Positions 42,003 through 45,049 of a stretch of DNA of 45,049 nt are shown in pieces. Made by a program: the position numbers and the translations under genes. A model generated the notes under the pieces. It had not been told where the DNA came from. It saw nothing but the letters and a program-made list of their open reading frames with translations, and made no database searches. How positions within the stretch are numbered: the stretch's first letter is position 1; each line of letters begins with the position of its first letter. Source of the stretch: JAJFTV01 sp964426355 (GTDB lineage Bacteria; Chloroflexota; Anaerolineae; Anaerolineales; Anaerolineaceae); assembly GCA_964426355.1 (NCBI GenBank), contig CAYRRA010000008.1, positions 1 through 45,049 of the forward strand, read 5' to 3'.

Positions 42003-42190
42003 AATTGATAAAGCTCTCAACTATCGGGTTGAGTAAAAACTGAATTCGGTTGTGGTCTCCCTTATCTCACAAATATCAATATTGGGAACGAGGTAGAGTT
42101 TCTCCCCTTCCGAACTCGCGTTATAATTACATGATAGCCAGGGCGGGTGGTGTTTCTAACCCACCCACAAATTACTGTGCGGAGGTATTA
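42003..42190 (+). ncRNA. Structured leader of ftsH, possible cis-regulatory RNA
   Basis: About 190 nt separate the promoter from the GTG start. It contains CTCAAC/GTTGAG (42017-42022 with 42029-42034), a longer imperfect AACGAG/CTCG stem enclosing GAG-TTT-CTC, and a GGGTGG/CCACCC hairpin (around 42133-42166). GGAGGT lies just before the start. I know no named riboswitch with this pattern, so it is only a candidate. Confidence 0.45.
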
Positions 42191-44056
42191 GTGAGTTCAA
42201 GAAATCAATCGTATATTATCTACCTGTTGCTCTTTATAGCGATTATTTCGATGCTGGTCTACAATTTCGGTACGAACAACACCAGCCAGGATTTTTTGTC
42301 AATCAACCAGGTAGCTGAAGAAATTCAAAATGAGAATGTCACAAAAATTATCGAAGATGACAGCAGATTAACACTCACTTTTGGCGATGGCTCGCAAAAG
42401 AGATCAGCAAAAGAACCCTCGTCAACATTGGTTGAACAGTTATTGCAATTAGGCGTTACACAAGAACAACTATCCCCAGATAAGATCAAAATAGAAATCA
42501 AGTTACCCAGCGCTTGGGTAGGCATTTTTACCGCCCTGGGTTATATCCTGCCGTTTCTCATCTTCGGCATCGCTTTCTTCTTTATTTTCCGTCAGGCTCA
42601 AGGCAGCAACAGCGCTGCATTATCCTTTGGGAAATCTCGCGCCCGTATGTTTTCGGGTAATCAACCCACTGTTACTTTTGAAGATGTAGCCGGTGAAGAC
42701 GAAGCAAAAGAAGAATTGATGGAGGTCGTCGAATTTTTGCGGGAACCTCAGAAATTTATCGCACTCGGTGCTCGAATTCCCAAAGGCGTGCTTCTTGTAG
42801 GTGCTCCAGGAACGGGAAAAACCCTCATGGCAAAAGCCGTTTCGGGTGAAGCCGGCGTGCCGTTCTTCTCATTATCTGGCTCAGAGTTTGTCGAAATGTT
42901 TGTTGGTGTTGGCGCAAGCCGGGTGAGAGACCTTTTTGACCAGGCAAAACGCCAATCACCGTGCATCGTTTTCATCGATGAAATCGATGCAGTTGGTAGA
43001 CATCGTGGTGCAGGGCTGGGTGGCAGCCATGACGAACGTGAACAAACTCTGAACCAATTATTGGTTGAAATGGACGGCTTTGATACGGACACAAACATTA
43101 TCTTGATGGCAGCAACGAACCGCCCTGATATTCTTGACCCCGCATTATTACGTCCAGGTCGTTTTGATCGCCGAGTGGTTTTAGACCGCCCGGATGTAAA
43201 AGGTCGTGAAGCCATTCTAAAAGTCCATACAAAGGGTAAACCACTGGATAAAGAAGTCGATCTCTCCTCTCTGGCACGTGGTACGCCAGGATTTGTCGGC
43301 GCCGACCTTGAAAACCTTGTTAATGAAGCAGCCATCCTCGCAGCACGTAGAAACAAAAAGGTCATCACGCAAAGCGAATTACAGGAATCGGTTGAAAGAG
43401 TTGTCGTTGGTCCAGAACGCAAAAGTCGCTTAATGAGCGAAGAGGAAAAACGCATCATCGCCTACCATGAAGCAGGTCATGCTGTCATCTTCCATGCAAT
43501 CCCTGAACATGACCCCATTCTAAAAGTGACCATTATCCCCAGAGGTGTTGCGGGTGGAATGACGATGGCGCTCCCCGAAGAAGAACGGAATTTGATGTCA
43601 CGCAAAAAGCTTTTTGCCTCAATGGTCGGTCTGATGGGTGGACGCGCTGCCGAAGAACTGGTATTCAATGATTTTACATCAGGTGCGTCTGATGATCTCG
43701 AAAGAGCAACCAAAATTGCCCGCACAATGATCACCCGGTTGGGTATGAGCGAAGAGTTGGGTCCAATCGTTTACGGTCAAAAAGATGAGCTGGTCTTCCT
43801 TGGGAAGGAAATTTCTGAACAGCGCGATTATTCTGAACAAGTTGCAGAACAAATCGACCAGGAAGTTCGGAAATTCGTTGAACGTGCACACAAAGAAGCC
43901 ATCGAAATCCTGACGAAATACCGTTCAGAGTTGGACCTCATCGCCAACCGTCTCCTTGAGGTTGAATCAATCTCCAAGGATGAGTTTGAAAAACTCTTCC
44001 CGTTACCGGTGCCTAAACTCAGTGGCACACCAAAATTAAACACGACTTCCGCGTAG
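42191..44056 (+). CDS. ftsH: ATP-dependent zinc metalloprotease FtsH
   Basis: FtsH is a membrane-anchored AAA+ protease that degrades misfolded membrane proteins and regulators. The 621-aa protein has membrane helices at about 8-25 and 108-134, Walker A GAPGTGKT at 204-211, Walker B CIVFIDEID near 258-266, the second-region ATNRPDILDPALLRPGRFD and the zinc site HEAGH at 426-430. The C-terminus ends in a short Pro/Lys-rich tail. GTG 42191 is preceded by GGAGGT. The frame stays open upstream to 42050, but that part looks like leader sequence, not protein. Confidence 0.97.
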   Translation: MSSRNQSYIIYLLLFIAIISMLVYNFGTNNTSQDFLSINQVAEEIQNENVTKIIEDDSRLTLTFGDGSQKRSAKEPSSTLVEQLLQLGVTQEQLSPDKIKIEIKLPSAWVGIFTALGYILPFLIFGIAFFFIFRQAQGSNSAALSFGKSRARMFSGNQPTVTFEDVAGEDEAKEELMEVVEFLREPQKFIALGARIPKGVLLVGAPGTGKTLMAKAVSGEAGVPFFSLSGSEFVEMFVGVGASRVRDLFDQAKRQSPCIVFIDEIDAVGRHRGAGLGGSHDEREQTLNQLLVEMDGFDTDTNIILMAATNRPDILDPALLRPGRFDRRVVLDRPDVKGREAILKVHTKGKPLDKEVDLSSLARGTPGFVGADLENLVNEAAILAARRNKKVITQSELQESVERVVVGPERKSRLMSEEEKRIIAYHEAGHAVIFHAIPEHDPILKVTIIPRGVAGGMTMALPEEERNLMSRKKLFASMVGLMGGRAAEELVFNDFTSGASDDLERATKIARTMITRLGMSEELGPIVYGQKDELVFLGKEISEQRDYSEQVAEQIDQEVRKFVERAHKEAIEILTKYRSELDLIANRLLEVESISKDEFEKLFPLPVPKLSGTPKLNTTSA

Positions 44057-44076
44057 AAAATAGAAAAATATCATAC

Positions 44077-44110
44077 AAGAGGATGTTCTTGAAAGAGCAT
44101 CCTCTTTTCT
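44077..44110 (+). terminator. Terminator after ftsH
   Basis: AAGAGGATG (44077-44085) pairs with CATCCTCTT (44098-44106), with additional inner pairs, followed by TTTTCTGTT. Confidence 0.88.
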
Positions 44111-44203
44111 GTTATCGTCTGAAGTACCGTGGGGGAAATAGACAGTGTTTTCAAAAAAGTGGTGTGCACAAAGGCTTGCGAAAATTTAGTCGTTAAAAAT
44201 TCC

Positions 44204-45049
44204 TTAGTTGATCCCCTTCAAAAACTGTTGAACCAGGGTGTGCGCTTTTTTTATCTCATTACCATCCATTTTTAACCACTGAATCGTTGGGTCATTTTCC
44301 TTAAACCAGTTCGCCTGCCGCCGGACAAATATTCGCGTGTTGCGTTTGATCAATTCGACTGCTTCATCCAGAGAAATCTTGTTTTGGAGGAATTGTACAA
44401 TCTCCTTATAACCAATAGCAGAAAACGCAGGTAACTCAGGAGAAAAACCGAAATCCAGCAATTTTTTTACTTCATCAACCAGACCATCTTGAATCATCTG
44501 CGTAATTCGCCTATCTACTCTTTCATACAACTCGCTCCTGGGTCGTGTTAAACCAATCGTAAGAATCGGATAGGGTGGAGAAGATTTACGCCGCAGAACA
44601 GAGAACCTCTCGTCCGTAGAAAAAATGACTTCGAGTGCACGGATGGTTCGCCTTACGTTATTGGGTTCTATCAGCGTTGCAGCATCCGGATCTAGCAACA
44701 TCAGCCGTTTGTGAATCTCTATCTTCCCCAACTCAACAGCCCACCGGTTTAATACCTCACGCAGAGAAGGGTTCGGTGGTTGTGGTGGAATCTTCCATCC
44801 TTCCACAACCGCGCGGATATACTGACCGGTACCACCTACCAGAAAGGGCAAATGCCCGCGGTGGTGAATGTCAAGGATCATCGATGCCACCATCGTCTGA
44901 TATTGTGAGAGTCCCACAGTTGTATCCGGATCAACGATATCGATCATAAAGTGGGGAATTTTACCCCTTTCCGCCAGGCTGGGTTTTGCAGTACCAATAT
45001 CCATTCCCCTGTAAAACAAACGCGAATCCGCAGAAATAATTTCTCCATT
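44204..45049 (-). CDS. miaA: tRNA dimethylallyltransferase MiaA (N-terminus cut off)
   Basis: MiaA transfers a dimethylallyl group to A37 of tRNAs that read codons beginning with U. 281 residues are visible; the frame is open to the window end. Present are ISADSRLFYRGMDIGTAKP, HFMIDIVDPDTTVGLSQY, LVGGTGQYIRAVVEGW and RIFVRRQANWFKEN near the C-terminus. The P-loop (GPTAVGKT type) should lie just before the window end on this strand. The gene faces ftsH across about 150 nt. fni in this window helps supply its DMAPP substrate. Confidence 0.95.
   Translation of the reverse strand, partial: NGEIISADSRLFYRGMDIGTAKPSLAERGKIPHFMIDIVDPDTTVGLSQYQTMVASMILDIHHRGHLPFLVGGTGQYIRAVVEGWKIPPQPPNPSLREVLNRWAVELGKIEIHKRLMLLDPDAATLIEPNNVRRTIRALEVIFSTDERFSVLRRKSSPPYPILTIGLTRPRSELYERVDRRITQMIQDGLVDEVKKLLDFGFSPELPAFSAIGYKEIVQFLQNKISLDEAVELIKRNTRIFVRRQANWFKENDPTIQWLKMDGNEIKKAHTLVQQFLKGIN

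Noticed and set aside
42090..42140. Resemblance to the 5S rRNA loop C region (CCGAACTCG) in the ftsH leader
   Set aside because: Only about nine bases match. The flanking helices of 5S rRNA are missing, and the stretch is too short and lies within a leader.
42050..42190. N-terminal extension of FtsH by 47 residues
   Set aside because: The extension has no ribosome binding site, and GTG 42191 with GGAGGT places the first membrane helix where FtsH normally has it.
1..45049. CRISPR arrays, insertion sequences, prophage or integrative elements
   Set aside because: I saw no regular direct repeats, transposase or integrase genes, or terminal inverted repeats. The single tRNA gene has no duplicated 3' end downstream.

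Overview
The window is chromosomal DNA of moderate, AT-leaning composition. It most likely comes from an anaerobic member of the Chloroflexota, class Anaerolineae. I infer this from the gene set, not from a marker-gene search: a single-pilin Tad/Flp system with a receiver-CpaE fusion, a SufR-SufT/SufCBD-SufS-SufU cluster, a radical SAM/DUF2344 pair, a type 2 IPP isomerase beside a polyprenyl synthase, an SPFH protein with an excisionase-like tail, and a complete set of [NiFe]-hydrogenase maturation genes. I see no phage, insertion sequence, CRISPR array or rRNA operon. Gene density is high and most genes sit in short operons.

Layout. 1-5200: the end of coaD, a DivIVA/F0-b-like coiled-coil protein, then lon and folC on the minus strand, and a DUF503 gene on the plus strand. 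5195-9522: a plus-strand run of a divergent SDR, a TIGR03960-type radical SAM protein, its DUF2344 partner and a PrsW-like membrane protease. 9590-9661: tRNA-Arg(CCG) with its own promoter and terminator. 9775-15556: hypA-hypB-hypF-hypC-hypD-hypE, an apparently leaderless operon with no hydrogenase structural gene in view. 15560-18483 (minus): a HAD-DinB fusion, an eight-cysteine small protein, elongation factor P and the long ribosome hibernation factor. 18504-25377 (minus): comF behind a Tad pilus operon (flp, cpaB, receiver-cpaE, cpaF, tadB, tadC); the Flp pilin is only 48 aa.

25627-29372 (plus): an all-helical protein with an SPFH/HTH protein, then sucC-sucD. 29431-29682 (minus): an acyl carrier protein behind a 24-bp palindrome that covers its promoter. 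29990-33127 (plus): fni, polyprenyl diphosphate synthase, folE and an SCP2-domain protein. 33135-40389: the Fe-S assembly region, with sufR-sufT transcribed leftward and sufC-sufB-sufD-(90-aa unknown)-sufS-sufU-Rieske ferredoxin rightward from a compact divergent control region. 40381-41844 (minus): a methyltransferase and a PIG-L deacetylase. 42191-44056: ftsH behind a strong promoter and a leader of about 190 nt. The window ends inside miaA.

How the genes fit together: Lon and FtsH handle protein quality control. Suf, Hyp and the radical SAM gene reflect a metal-cofactor-rich anaerobic metabolism. The Tad genes make a type IVb pilus. fni and the prenyl synthase feed isoprenoid synthesis. 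Promoters here repeatedly use an extended -10 of the form TGnTAnAAT, often without a good -35. The most unusual items are the SPFH-HTH protein with its helical partner, the HAD-DinB fusion translated from a TTGA overlap, the suf control region with its linked 90-aa protein, the acpP palindrome and the ftsH leader.
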